From: Clostridia bacterium
GTDB lineage: Bacteria > Bacillota > Clostridia > Christensenellales > CAG-138
Direction of reading: 5' to 3'
Length of the DNA stretch: 36,187 nt
Assembly (NCBI GenBank): GCA_017448545.1
Contig: JAFSLH010000024.1
Coordinates: forward strand, 1-36,187
Shown here: positions 8,407-15,159 of the stretch, piece by piece
How positions within the stretch are numbered: position 1 is the stretch's first letter
Layout of the letters: each line of letters begins with the position of its first letter
Notes under the pieces: model-generated
Database searches by the model: none
What the model was told of the DNA's origin: nothing
Seen by the model: the letters and a program-made list of their open reading frames with translations, nothing else
Translations under genes and position numbers: made by a program

Positions 8407-9453
8407 ATGGAAGGTTTATTGAGTTTTCTCTCCTCGTTCCCGACGCTGCTGCATTCCGGCGTCGTGTTCGGAACGGTTATCATGTTCGGCGCTCTGGGCG
8501 AGATTCTGACGCAGAAGAGCGGCAACCTGAACCTCGGCGTACCGGGCGTCATGTACCTCGGCGGCATCGCGGGTCTTGCGGCGTCGTTCCTCTATGAAAA
8601 CGTGTTCTGCCCGGGCCACGGGATCGAACCGGTCGCATGGATCAGCGTCGCGCTGTCGCTCGTTTCGTGCTTTGTCGCGGCGGCGCTCGGCAGTCTGCTG
8701 TACAGCTTCCTCACGATCACGCTGCGCACGAATCAGAACGTAACCGGTCTGACGCTGACGATCTTCGGTTCCGGCGTCGCGAACTTCTTCGGCGGCAGTC
8801 TGAACAAGCTGGCCGGCGGCGTCGGCCAGGTTTCCGTCAAGGTCGCGTCCGAAGCGTATCGCGCGTTCTCGTTCGATCTGGTCGCCACGGTCGATTCGTG
8901 GACGGAGAGGATCGGCTTCGGCCTCGGCACGCTGATCTTCAGCTACGGCTTTCTGACCTACGTCGTGCTGGTCATCGCGGTCGGCCTGTGGTTCTTCCTG
9001 TCCAAGACGCGCTACGGCCTGTCGCTGCGCGCGGTCGGCGAAAACACGGCGACGGCGGACGCGGTCGGCATCAACGTCACGAAGTACAAGTACCTCGCGA
9101 CGTGTATCGGCGGCGGCATTTCCGGCTTCGGCGGTTTGTACTACGTCATGAACTACATCAAGGGCACCTGGGAGAACAGCGGCACGATCGAAGGCCTCGG
9201 CTGGCTCGCCGTCGCGCTCGTTATCTTTGCGACGTGGAAGCCGCTGCGCACGATCTGGGGCTCGTACCTGTTCGGCGTTCTGTACTGGATGTTCTTCTAC
9301 GTCGCCGGTCTGACCCGCAGCTCGCAGGAGATTTTCAAGATGCTGCCGTACGTCGTCACGCTGTTCGTGCTGATCATGGTTTCGCTGCGCAAGCGCCGCG
9401 AGGATCAGCCGCCGGCGTCGCTCGGGCTTCCCTACTTCCGTGAGGACAGATAA
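8407..9453 (+). CDS. Nucleoside ABC transporter permease, second subunit
   Basis: This 348-residue membrane protein is of the BPD_transp_2 family (NupQ/YufQ-like). Diagnostic segments are EILTQKSGNLNLGVPGVMYLGG near the N-terminus, the NQNVTGLTLTIFGSG region, and the coupling-loop sequence LRAVGENTATADAVGINV. It starts 12 bases after the first permease with AAGGAGG upstream. It is the last gene of the transporter operon and is followed by a terminator. The C-terminal tail is short and charged. Confidence 0.92.
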   Translation: MEGLLSFLSSFPTLLHSGVVFGTVIMFGALGEILTQKSGNLNLGVPGVMYLGGIAGLAASFLYENVFCPGHGIEPVAWISVALSLVSCFVAAALGSLLYSFLTITLRTNQNVTGLTLTIFGSGVANFFGGSLNKLAGGVGQVSVKVASEAYRAFSFDLVATVDSWTERIGFGLGTLIFSYGFLTYVVLVIAVGLWFFLSKTRYGLSLRAVGENTATADAVGINVTKYKYLATCIGGGISGFGGLYYVMNYIKGTWENSGTIEGLGWLAVALVIFATWKPLRTIWGSYLFGVLYWMFFYVAGLTRSSQEIFKMLPYVVTLFVLIMVSLRKRREDQPPASLGLPYFREDR

Positions 9454-9466
9454 ACCCACACATTCC

Positions 9467-9496
9467 GGGCCGCAATCCGCGGCCCTTTCTTCGTTT
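9467..9496 (+). terminator. Intrinsic terminator of the nucleoside transporter operon
   Basis: A perfect 7-bp GC stem (GGGCCGC-AATCC-GCGGCCC) is followed by a T-rich tract (TTTCTTCGTTTT). Confidence 0.8.
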
Positions 9497-9509
9497 TACG
9501 GCGCAATGG

Positions 9510-9538
9510 TTGACAAACCATTTTCGCTTTACTATAAT
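9510..9538 (+). promoter_or_regulatory. Sigma-A type promoter for tyrS
   Basis: Consensus TTGACA (9510-9515) and TATAAT (9533-9538) are separated by 17 bases. The leader of about 45 nt is too short for a T-box. Confidence 0.85.
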
Positions 9539-9589
9539 ACAAAAGACACGGCGTCCGGCAGGAAAACGGGCGCGAAGGGAGCTTTCAAC

Positions 9590-10810
9590 ATGCAGATTTA
9601 TGAGGAATTACAGGCGCGCGGCCTGATCGCGCAGGTCACTGACGAACCGCAGATCCGGGAGCTGATCAACAACGGCGGCGCGAAGTTCTATATCGGATTC
9701 GATTGCACGGCGGACAGTCTGACCGCGGGGCATTTTATGGCGCTGACGCTGATGAAGCGGCTGCAGATGGCGGGCAACCGCCCGGTCGCTCTGATCGGCG
9801 GCGGCACGACGCTGATCGGCGATCCGACCGGCCGTTCGGACATGCGGAAGATGCTGACCAAGGAGGACATCGACCACAACGCGCAGTGCTTCAAGCGGCA
9901 GATGGAGCGGTTCATCGAGTTCGGCGAGGGCAAGGCAGAGATGGTGAACAACGCCGACTGGCTGCTGAAGCTGAACTATGTCGAGCTGCTGCGCGAGGTG
10001 GGAACCTGCTTCTCCGTCAACAACATGCTGCGTGCGGAGTGCTATAAGCAGCGGCTGGAAAAGGGACTGTCGTTCCTCGAGTTCAACTACATGATCATGC
10101 AGTCCTACGACTTCTACTACCTCTATCAGAACCTCGGCTGCAACATGCAGTTCGGCGGCGACGATCAGTGGTCGAACATGCTCGGCGGCACGGAACTGAT
10201 CCGGCGCAAGCTCGGCAAGGACGCGCACGCCATGACGATCACGCTGCTGACCGACTCGCAGGGCAAGAAGATGGGCAAGACCGCGGGCAACGCCGTCTGG
10301 CTCGACCCGAACAAGACGAGCCCGTTCGACTTCTACCAGTACTGGCGCAACGTGGGCGACGCGGACGTGATGAAGTGCATCCGGATGCTGACGTTCATTC
10401 CGATCGAGGAGATCGAAGAGATCGAGCATTGGGACCCGAGCCGCATCAACGAGAAGAAGGAACTGCTGGCGTACGAGCTGACGCGGCTGGTGCACGGCGA
10501 GGACGAAGCGAACAAGGCGCAGGCGGCGGCGCGCGCGCTGTTTGCCGGCGGCGGGGACGACAGCACAATGCCGACGACCGAGCTACCGGACGTTCCGGCG
10601 GAGGGCGTGAACATCATCGACCTGATGGTGATCTGCAAGCTCGCGGCGAGCAAGGGTGAAGCGCGGCGCCTCGTGCAGCAGGGCGGCGTGAGTCTCGACG
10701 GGGAAAAGGTCACGGATACGTACCTGACGGTTTCCCGCGAAGCGCTCGCGGACGGCGTGAAGATCAAGAAGGGCAAGAAGATCTTCCACCGCGCGATCTT
10801 AAAGGCATAA
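9590..10810 (+). CDS. tyrS: Tyrosyl-tRNA synthetase
   Basis: The 406-residue class I aminoacyl-tRNA synthetase charges tRNA-Tyr. The catalytic domain begins with FYIGFDCTADSL. The HIGH-type motif is TAGH rather than HIGH or HVGH, so the first histidine is replaced by Thr. GGGTTLIGDPTGR follows, as do the tyrosine and adenylate-binding stretches QSYDFYYLYQNL and FGGDDQWSNM. The KMSKS loop is KKMGKTAGN, then WLDPNKTSPFDFYQYWRN. The C-terminal S4-like RNA-binding domain (about 340-406) contains KGEARRLVQQGGVSLDGEKV. Length is normal for the bacterial family. The ATG at 9590 is preceded by GAAGGGAG. Single gene between its own promoter and a terminator. Confidence 0.97.
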   Translation: MQIYEELQARGLIAQVTDEPQIRELINNGGAKFYIGFDCTADSLTAGHFMALTLMKRLQMAGNRPVALIGGGTTLIGDPTGRSDMRKMLTKEDIDHNAQCFKRQMERFIEFGEGKAEMVNNADWLLKLNYVELLREVGTCFSVNNMLRAECYKQRLEKGLSFLEFNYMIMQSYDFYYLYQNLGCNMQFGGDDQWSNMLGGTELIRRKLGKDAHAMTITLLTDSQGKKMGKTAGNAVWLDPNKTSPFDFYQYWRNVGDADVMKCIRMLTFIPIEEIEEIEHWDPSRINEKKELLAYELTRLVHGEDEANKAQAAARALFAGGGDDSTMPTTELPDVPAEGVNIIDLMVICKLAASKGEARRLVQQGGVSLDGEKVTDTYLTVSREALADGVKIKKGKKIFHRAILKA

Positions 10811-10901
10811 ACAGAACCAAGGAAAGGGAGGCCGATTCGGGGCGTTATATCAGGAGGGATTTCAAACCCGAAATGGACAACCTTGTAATTCTATATATGA
10901 G

Positions 10902-10937
10902 AAAGAACCCGATTGCTTAATTGCTGTCGGGTTCTTT
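10902..10937. terminator. Bidirectional terminator between tyrS and the XRE gene
   Basis: A perfect 11-bp stem (AAAGAACCCGA paired with TCGGGTTCTTT) has a 14-nt loop and A/T runs on both sides. It suits tyrS on one strand and the XRE regulator on the other. Confidence 0.7.
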
Positions 10938-10958
10938 GATGTTTAGGAGTCTTCAGTA

Positions 10959-11156
10959 TTATTCTCGACATAGAAGATAGTCAGTCGTAATTCCATAATA
11001 ATCTGCAAGCTTTATGAGATGACGAATTGGCAGTTCACTTGCTCCACGCTCATAGCGGGCATACATTGTTTGCGAAGTGCCAAGCATTTCTGCAATCTCT
11101 GCCTGTGTTTTATCGTGATCTTCTCGCAAATCACGTAATCGTTTCTGATAATCCAT
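10959..11156 (-). CDS. XRE-family repressor (Cro/C1-type HTH)
   Basis: The 65-residue protein is almost entirely one HTH_3 domain: the LRDLREDHDKTQAEIAEMLG helices, the recognition part TSQTMYARYERGASELP, and the closing LIKLADYYGITTDYLL. There is no effector or dimer domain. The ATG at 11156 has AGGCGGAAAG about ten bases upstream; an ATG at 11192 would add 12 basic residues outside the domain. It is transcribed away from three AT-rich genes, and two palindromes lie between them. Repression of that divergent promoter and of its own gene is the natural inference. Its DNA is clearly more AT-rich than tyrS and moaA on either side. Confidence 0.88.
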   Translation of the reverse strand: MDYQKRLRDLREDHDKTQAEIAEMLGTSQTMYARYERGASELPIRHLIKLADYYGITTDYLLCRE

Positions 11157-11193
11157 ACCCTTATTCTTTCCGCCTTTTTTGACAGCATACAAC

Positions 11194-11210
11194 AGTAAAG
11201 ATATTTACTA
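11194..11210. promoter_or_regulatory. Palindromic operator 1 (AGTAAA-N4-TTTACT)
   Basis: AGTAAAGATATTTACT is an inverted repeat with 6-bp arms. It shares both arms with operator 2, and the centres are 25 bp apart. It lies just upstream of the -35 of the three-gene promoter and just in front of the XRE gene. Confidence 0.65.
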
Positions 11211-11239
11211 TTGACATTAGTAAATATATTTACTAAAAT
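11211..11239 (+). promoter_or_regulatory. Promoter of the AT-rich three-gene islet
   Basis: TTGACA at 11211-11216 and TAAAAT at 11234-11239 have a 17-base spacer. The spacer is almost wholly occupied by operator 2, so a bound repressor would exclude RNA polymerase. Confidence 0.8.
11218..11235. promoter_or_regulatory. Palindromic operator 2, perfect 18-bp palindrome
   Basis: TAGTAAATATATTTACTA is a perfect palindrome lying between the -35 and -10 elements. It contains the AGTAAA/TTTACT arms found in operator 1. Confidence 0.7.
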
Positions 11240-11270
11240 GAAATAAAAAGAGATTAGTTGGAGGTTTGCA

Positions 11271-11669
11271 ATGGCGTTAATTAAGTGTCCAGATTGTAGC
11301 AGGGAAGTGTCAAATCAAGCTAAAGCATGCCCTTTTTGCGGTTGCCCTATAGGTTCAGCTGCCGCAGGTGTGTTACGTATTGAATTAAGGACATTCCTAA
11401 AGCTGATTGGTAACGTTGGCGTGCTTGTCTCTTATGAAGGTCAAACAGTTCGATTAAGCAGAGGTTACTATAAAGACTTTGTGGTTCCGGCAGACGGAAA
11501 GAAGCATATAGCAAAGCTGTCATGTGAAAAATATGGCTCGATTTTTGGTAATGCGGAATTCACTGTCGAATTGAATTCCGGAGAGAGCAAGTATATCATT
11601 ATTACTTACAATGACAGCAATTTTCTTAACAAATGGGAGTACCGAGAAGAAATCTTTGTTACACGATAA
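11271..11669 (+). CDS. Zinc-ribbon protein of unknown function
   Basis: The 132-residue protein begins with a zinc ribbon (CPDCSREV, then CPFCGCP, residues about 6-26) of the zinc_ribbon_2 kind. The rest is a predicted all-beta domain (about 35-130) with IELRTFLKLIGNVGVLVSYEGQ-type strands. It looks like a small sandwich such as PEGA or a related carbohydrate- or protein-binding fold, but I do not recognise a named family. No signal peptide or membrane segment. GGAGG lies eight bases before the ATG. It is the first gene of a tight three-gene unit with 11- and 4-base gaps. Codon use is AT-rich, unlike its neighbours, suggesting acquisition. Confidence 0.85.
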   Translation: MALIKCPDCSREVSNQAKACPFCGCPIGSAAAGVLRIELRTFLKLIGNVGVLVSYEGQTVRLSRGYYKDFVVPADGKKHIAKLSCEKYGSIFGNAEFTVELNSGESKYIIITYNDSNFLNKWEYREEIFVTR

Positions 11670-11680
11670 AGGAGAAAGGT

Positions 11681-11929
11681 ATGGAAAACAATAAAAGCGG
11701 GACTATTGTAATTGTGGCGCTTATTCTTGCAGCGATTCTGCTCTTGGGAGCGTGTGGAAGTTGCCTATGTGGTAATTCAAGTGGTTCAAGTAGTTCGGGA
11801 AGCAATCAGAAGAAAGCAAAATGCAACTATTGCGGAGGCAGCGGAAAGGTCAACGGTGAACGGTGCCCATGGTGCGGAGGAAAGGGCTACACTTATGATA
11901 ACTATTTTAACAATGCTTTAGGAAACTAA
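11681..11929 (+). CDS. Small membrane-anchored protein with two DnaJ-type CxxCxGxG motifs
   Basis: The 82-residue protein has an N-terminal hydrophobic segment (about 8-26, TIVIVALILAAILLLGACG). This could be a membrane anchor or a lipoprotein signal, with LGAC as a poor lipobox. A Gly/Ser linker comes next, then two zinc-finger-like motifs CNYCGGSGKV and CPWCGGKGYT, spaced as in the Cys-rich domain of DnaJ. There is no J-domain. Four cysteines could hold one zinc. The ATG at 11681 is preceded by GGAGAAAGG. It sits between a zinc-ribbon gene and a membrane-protein gene; the product probably exposes its zinc finger on one side of the membrane. Function unknown. Confidence 0.8.
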   Translation: MENNKSGTIVIVALILAAILLLGACGSCLCGNSSGSSSSGSNQKKAKCNYCGGSGKVNGERCPWCGGKGYTYDNYFNNALGN

Positions 11930-11933
11930 TACT

Positions 11934-12377
11934 ATGAACGATAAAGAAAAAATAAAGAAGATACAAATAAAAAAGAAAGTATTATTGATCAGTTTTATTC
12001 TCTCACAGATAGGATTGATCGTTACCAGTTGCGCCGGATTTTGGACAATAGAGGGTATCTATGAAAAGAAACTATCATATAACCCGATCAGTGGTCGCTA
12101 TTATCATGCACAGGTTGGAGCAACAGCATCGTATAATCTAACAATCCTTTCTATCTGCGGAATGGCAAGTATGATTGTTGCTACTATTTGCTTACTGTTT
12201 GCTTTAGTAGAAAGAAAAAAGAGTAAAACAGAAACTGCATCAGAATTCAATTCCGATCAAGTCATAGAACTGCAAAGCGAGAGGAGCAGCTTGTTTACAA
12301 GCAGCATTGCCTATTATGTGATAGGAGGACTTTCTTGGTTGGTATTATTCGCCATTGGAGCAATTATGAATTCTTAA
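11934..12377 (+). CDS. Three-segment membrane protein of unknown function
   Basis: The 147-residue protein has a very basic N-terminus (KEKIKKIQIKKK) and hydrophobic segments at about residues 16-38, 65-90 and 122-145. A polar loop with tyrosines (YNPISGRYYHAQ) lies between the first two and is likely external by the positive-inside rule. No motif or family is recognised. Its ATG lies 4 bases after the previous stop, with only a weak AGGA, so translation is probably coupled. It is AT-rich like the rest of the islet and likely works with the zinc-ribbon and DnaJ-finger proteins. Confidence 0.8.
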   Translation: MNDKEKIKKIQIKKKVLLISFILSQIGLIVTSCAGFWTIEGIYEKKLSYNPISGRYYHAQVGATASYNLTILSICGMASMIVATICLLFALVERKKSKTETASEFNSDQVIELQSERSSLFTSSIAYYVIGGLSWLVLFAIGAIMNS

Positions 12378-12649
12378 ATTATGATTGCTTGACAATCTGG
12401 CGGTAGCAGCTGTAGGCTGACAGAAGCGTTGTCGAGTTAAAACCCAAACTTAACCCCCCTAGTTTCGGCAAACTTCGAAAGCGCCTTTACACAGGGGAGC
12501 CCAAGCAACAAAAAAGGCGGAGGATCGAATGTTTCTTCTCCGCATATTTATTTGAAAACATCCTTTCGAGAGAGCGCGTTCAACGCCTCTCTTTTTGCGT
12601 CCGGCGTTTCCGGATGCATTTTCCGCTTCCCTTTTTTCGCGGCGCGTGC
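12378..12649. other. Gene-free region at the right border of the AT-rich islet
   Basis: No ORF here has credible signals. The base composition changes from AT-rich to GC-rich across it, so it probably contains the junction of the acquired islet. An imperfect hairpin around 12517-12543 (GCGGAG with CTCCGC) and a terminator at 12569-12596 are the only structures noted. No tRNA or integrase footprint was recognised. Confidence 0.5.
12569..12596 (+). terminator. Likely terminator upstream of moaA
   Basis: AGAGAG pairs with CTCTCT, extended by GCG/CGC past a bulged C, and is followed by TTTTT. It would end transcripts from the three-gene islet before moaA. Confidence 0.65.
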
Positions 12650-12713
12650 TATACTGTCAAAAAGGGGTTATTCCCCGCAAAGAATAACGTTATCTTACTT
12701 TGGGAATAACGCA
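12650..12713 (+). promoter_or_regulatory. moaA promoter and structured leader with alternative pairings
   Basis: A -10 like TATACT lies at 12650-12655 with a poor -35. The 50-nt leader contains GTTATTCCC (12667-12675), which can pair with GGGAATAAC (12702-12710) next to the ATG. It can also pair with GAATAAC (12682-12688), or its CCCC can fold back on GGGG at 12664. The first pairing would hide the only purine-rich ribosome-binding stretch. The segment is too short for the known Moco riboswitch. Confidence 0.5.
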
Positions 12714-13661
12714 ATGCTGGACGCGTTCGGACGAAACATTCATTATCTGCGCATCTCCGTAACCGACCTGTGCAACTACCGCTGCCGGTACTGCATGGGC
12801 GAGGACGGGGTGGCAAAGTGCGCCCATGCGGACGTGATGCCGTTTGAGGAGATCGCGGCGATCGCGGCGGCGGCGGCGCGGCTCGGCGTTGACAAGATTC
12901 GGCTGACCGGCGGCGAACCGCTGGTGCGGCGCGGGATCGTTTCGCTCTGCCGGATGCTGCGGCAGGTTCCGGGCGTGCGGGAACTGACGATGACGACGAA
13001 CGGCAGCCTGCTGCCGCAGTTTGCGGACGGGCTGAAGGCGGCGGGCGTGGATCGGCTGAACATCAGCCTGGACACGCTGGATGCGGAGCGGTTTCGCAGG
13101 ATCACGCGCGGCGGGAACCTCGAAGACGTGCTGCGCGGGATCGAAGCGGCAGCGCGCGCGGGCTTTACGCAAACGAAGCTGAACGTCGTACTGCTCGACG
13201 GGTTCAATGCGGATGAGATTCCGGCGTTCGCTGCGCTGACGAAGGAAAAGCCGCTGTCCGTGCGGTTCATCGAGCGGATGCCGATCGGCGACGCGGCGGG
13301 CTGGGAGCCGGAGCGGTATCTGGCGGCCGACGCGGTGCTGCGGGCCGTGCCGGAACTGGAGCCGATCGGGACGGACGGCGTGGCGCGGCTGTATCGCGTG
13401 CCGGGCTATAGCGGAACGGTCGGGCTGATCCCGCCGATGAGCCGGAAGTTCTGCGCTGCGTGCGATCGCGTGCGGCTGACGGCGGACGGGAAACTGAAGC
13501 CGTGCCTGCACAGTGCGACGGAGATTCCGCTGCGCGGGTTGACCGGCGATGCGCTCGAAACCGCGCTGCGGGACGCGATTTGGGCGAAGCCGGCGTCGCA
13601 CACGATGGATGCGGCACATCCGAGCGACGCCGTGCGGAACATGTTTGAGATCGGAGGATGA
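12714..13661 (+). CDS. moaA: GTP 3',8-cyclase, first step of molybdenum cofactor synthesis
   Basis: The 315-residue radical-SAM enzyme converts GTP to 3',8-cyclo-GTP. The N-terminal cluster motif is C20-x3-C24-x2-C27 (CNYRCRYC), followed by RLTGGEPLVRRG and the SAM-site segment MTTNGSLL. A second, GTP-binding iron-sulfur cluster is given by C247, C250 and C264 (FCAACDRVRL and KPC). The protein ends in Gly-Gly, the conserved C-terminal tail of MoaA needed for activity. The ATG at 12714 was chosen because homology begins at LDAFGRNIHYLRIS; the longer frame upstream runs through the promoter and terminator. It overlaps the next gene's GGAGG and starts a Moco operon that lacks moaD and moaE here. 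Confidence 0.96.
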   Translation: MLDAFGRNIHYLRISVTDLCNYRCRYCMGEDGVAKCAHADVMPFEEIAAIAAAAARLGVDKIRLTGGEPLVRRGIVSLCRMLRQVPGVRELTMTTNGSLLPQFADGLKAAGVDRLNISLDTLDAERFRRITRGGNLEDVLRGIEAAARAGFTQTKLNVVLLDGFNADEIPAFAALTKEKPLSVRFIERMPIGDAAGWEPERYLAADAVLRAVPELEPIGTDGVARLYRVPGYSGTVGLIPPMSRKFCAACDRVRLTADGKLKPCLHSATEIPLRGLTGDALETALRDAIWAKPASHTMDAAHPSDAVRNMFEIGG

Positions 13662-13663
13662 GC

Positions 13664-14140
13664 ATGGAACTGACGCATATCAACGAGCAGGGGCGCGCCC
13701 GTATGGTGGACGTTTCCGAAAAGGAGGCGACCGTGCGCGAGGCGACCGCCATGTGCCGGATCCGGATGAACGAAGCGACGCTGGCGCGGCTGCGGGAAGG
13801 TTCGCTGCCGAAGGGCGACGTGCTTTCCGTCGCGCAGGTGGCAGGGATCATGGCGGCCAAGCGCACGCCGGACGCGATCCCGATGTGCCATCCGCTGCCG
13901 CTGACCGGCGCGGATATCCGGTTCACGGTGGAGGAGAACGGCGTTTTGATTCACGCGACGGTGCGCTGCAAGGGCCTCACCGGCGTGGAGATGGAAGCGC
14001 TGCACGCGGCGGCGGTCGCGGCGCTGACGATTTACGATATGTGCAAAGCCGTGCAGAAGGATATGGAGATTTATGACCTGATGCTGCTCGAAAAAAGCGG
14101 CGGCAAAAGCGGAAACTACCGGAGGGAGACAGCCGAATGA
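13664..14140 (+). CDS. moaC: Cyclic pyranopterin monophosphate synthase
   Basis: The 158-residue protein converts the MoaA product to cPMP. Family signatures are the [21 protein letters not shown] type stretch (about 65-83) and [32 protein letters not shown] (about 105-137), with the active-site Lys, His and Asp in place. ATG at 13664 has GGAGG six bases upstream; ATG at 13658, overlapping the moaA stop, would add two residues and sits too near the GGAGG. It overlaps the next gene by 4 bases (ATGA). It belongs to the Moco operon. Confidence 0.96.
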   Translation: [158 protein letters not shown]

Positions 14141-15156
14141 AAGAGATTGCGACGCAAAACGCGGTCGGCCATGTGCTGTGCCACGACCTGACGCAGATCG
14201 TGCCGGGCGAATACAAGGGCGCGCGGTTCCGCAAGGGCCACGTCGTGACCGAGGAAGATATTCCGGTGCTGCTTTCCATGGGCAAGGAGCACCTGTACGT
14301 CTGGGAAATGGAGCCGGGCATGCTGCATGAAAACGAAGCGGCGGAACGGCTGCTCGCACTGACGCAGAACGAAAACATGACGCGCAGCGAGGCGCGCGAG
14401 GGCAAGATCGAGCTGTTCGCCGCGATCGACGGCGTATTTTTGGTGGACACGGATCGGCTGAACGCGCTGAACGCGATTGACGAAATCACGGTTGCGACGC
14501 GCAGGGGCGGGTTCCCGGTGCAGGCGGGCGACAAGCTGGCCGGAATGCGCGTGATTCCGCTTGTGATTTCGGAAGCAAAGATGGACGCGGCGAAGGCCGC
14601 CGCAGGGGAGACGCCGCTGCTGTCGCTGCTGCCGTACCGGCTGCGGACCGCGGCGATCATCACGACCGGCAGCGAGGTCTTTTCGGGCCGCATCGAGGAT
14701 CAATTCACGCCGGTGCTGACCGAAAAACTGAAGGGGTACGGAATTTCCGTCGTGCTGCATACAGTGACGGACGATCAAAAGGAGCACATCACGGCGGCGA
14801 TCCGGGACGCGAAAGCGGCGGGCGTTGACGTGATTTTCTGCACCGGCGGCATGAGCGTCGATCCCGACGACCGCACGCCGGGCGCGATTCTGGAAAGCGG
14901 GGCGGCGGTCGTGACCTACGGCGCGCCGGTTCTGCCGGGCGCGATGCTGATGCTGGGCTATTTCGAGGACGGAACGCCGATCCTCGGGCTGCCCGGCTGC
15001 GTGATGTACGCGAAGGCGACCGTGCTGGACCTTGTGCTGCCGCGGATCGCGGCGGGCGTGCGGCTGCAAAAACGCGATTTTGTGACGCTCGGCGAGGGCG
15101 GGCTCTGTCTCGGCTGCAAGCCCTGTACGTTCCCGCACTGCCCGTTCGGGAGGTAA
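14137..15156 (+). CDS. MoeA/MogA-like molybdopterin-binding protein with C-terminal Cys cluster
   Basis: The 339-residue protein has an N-terminal part with the MoeA-like GARFRKGHVV and a MoCF_biosynth fold at about 165-300. Diagnostic segments are TTGSEVFSGRIEDQF, the CTGGMSVDPDDRTP loop and GLPGCVMYAKAT. In the family this domain binds molybdopterin or adenylyl-molybdopterin and inserts the metal. It is shorter than classical MoeA of about 400 residues. The C-terminus has CLGCKPCTFPHCPFG, four cysteines that could bind metal or an iron-sulfur cluster; this tail also occurs in clostridial relatives. It overlaps moaC and stands 3 bases before the lipoprotein gene. The exact step, molybdenum insertion or a sensing role, is not settled. 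Confidence 0.85.
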   Translation: MKEIATQNAVGHVLCHDLTQIVPGEYKGARFRKGHVVTEEDIPVLLSMGKEHLYVWEMEPGMLHENEAAERLLALTQNENMTRSEAREGKIELFAAIDGVFLVDTDRLNALNAIDEITVATRRGGFPVQAGDKLAGMRVIPLVISEAKMDAAKAAAGETPLLSLLPYRLRTAAIITTGSEVFSGRIEDQFTPVLTEKLKGYGISVVLHTVTDDQKEHITAAIRDAKAAGVDVIFCTGGMSVDPDDRTPGAILESGAAVVTYGAPVLPGAMLMLGYFEDGTPILGLPGCVMYAKATVLDLVLPRIAAGVRLQKRDFVTLGEGGLCLGCKPCTFPHCPFGR

Positions 15157-15159
15157 CGC

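Noticed and set aside
9539-9589. T-box upstream of tyrS
   Set aside because: The promoter leaves only about 45 nt of leader, with no T-box sequence.
12552-12713. N-terminal extension of MoaA
   Set aside because: It would translate through a terminator and the -10 region; MoaA homology begins at 12714.
12378-12713. Moco riboswitch before moaA
   Set aside because: The leader after the likely -10 is only about 50 nt, too short for that aptamer, and its core was not seen.
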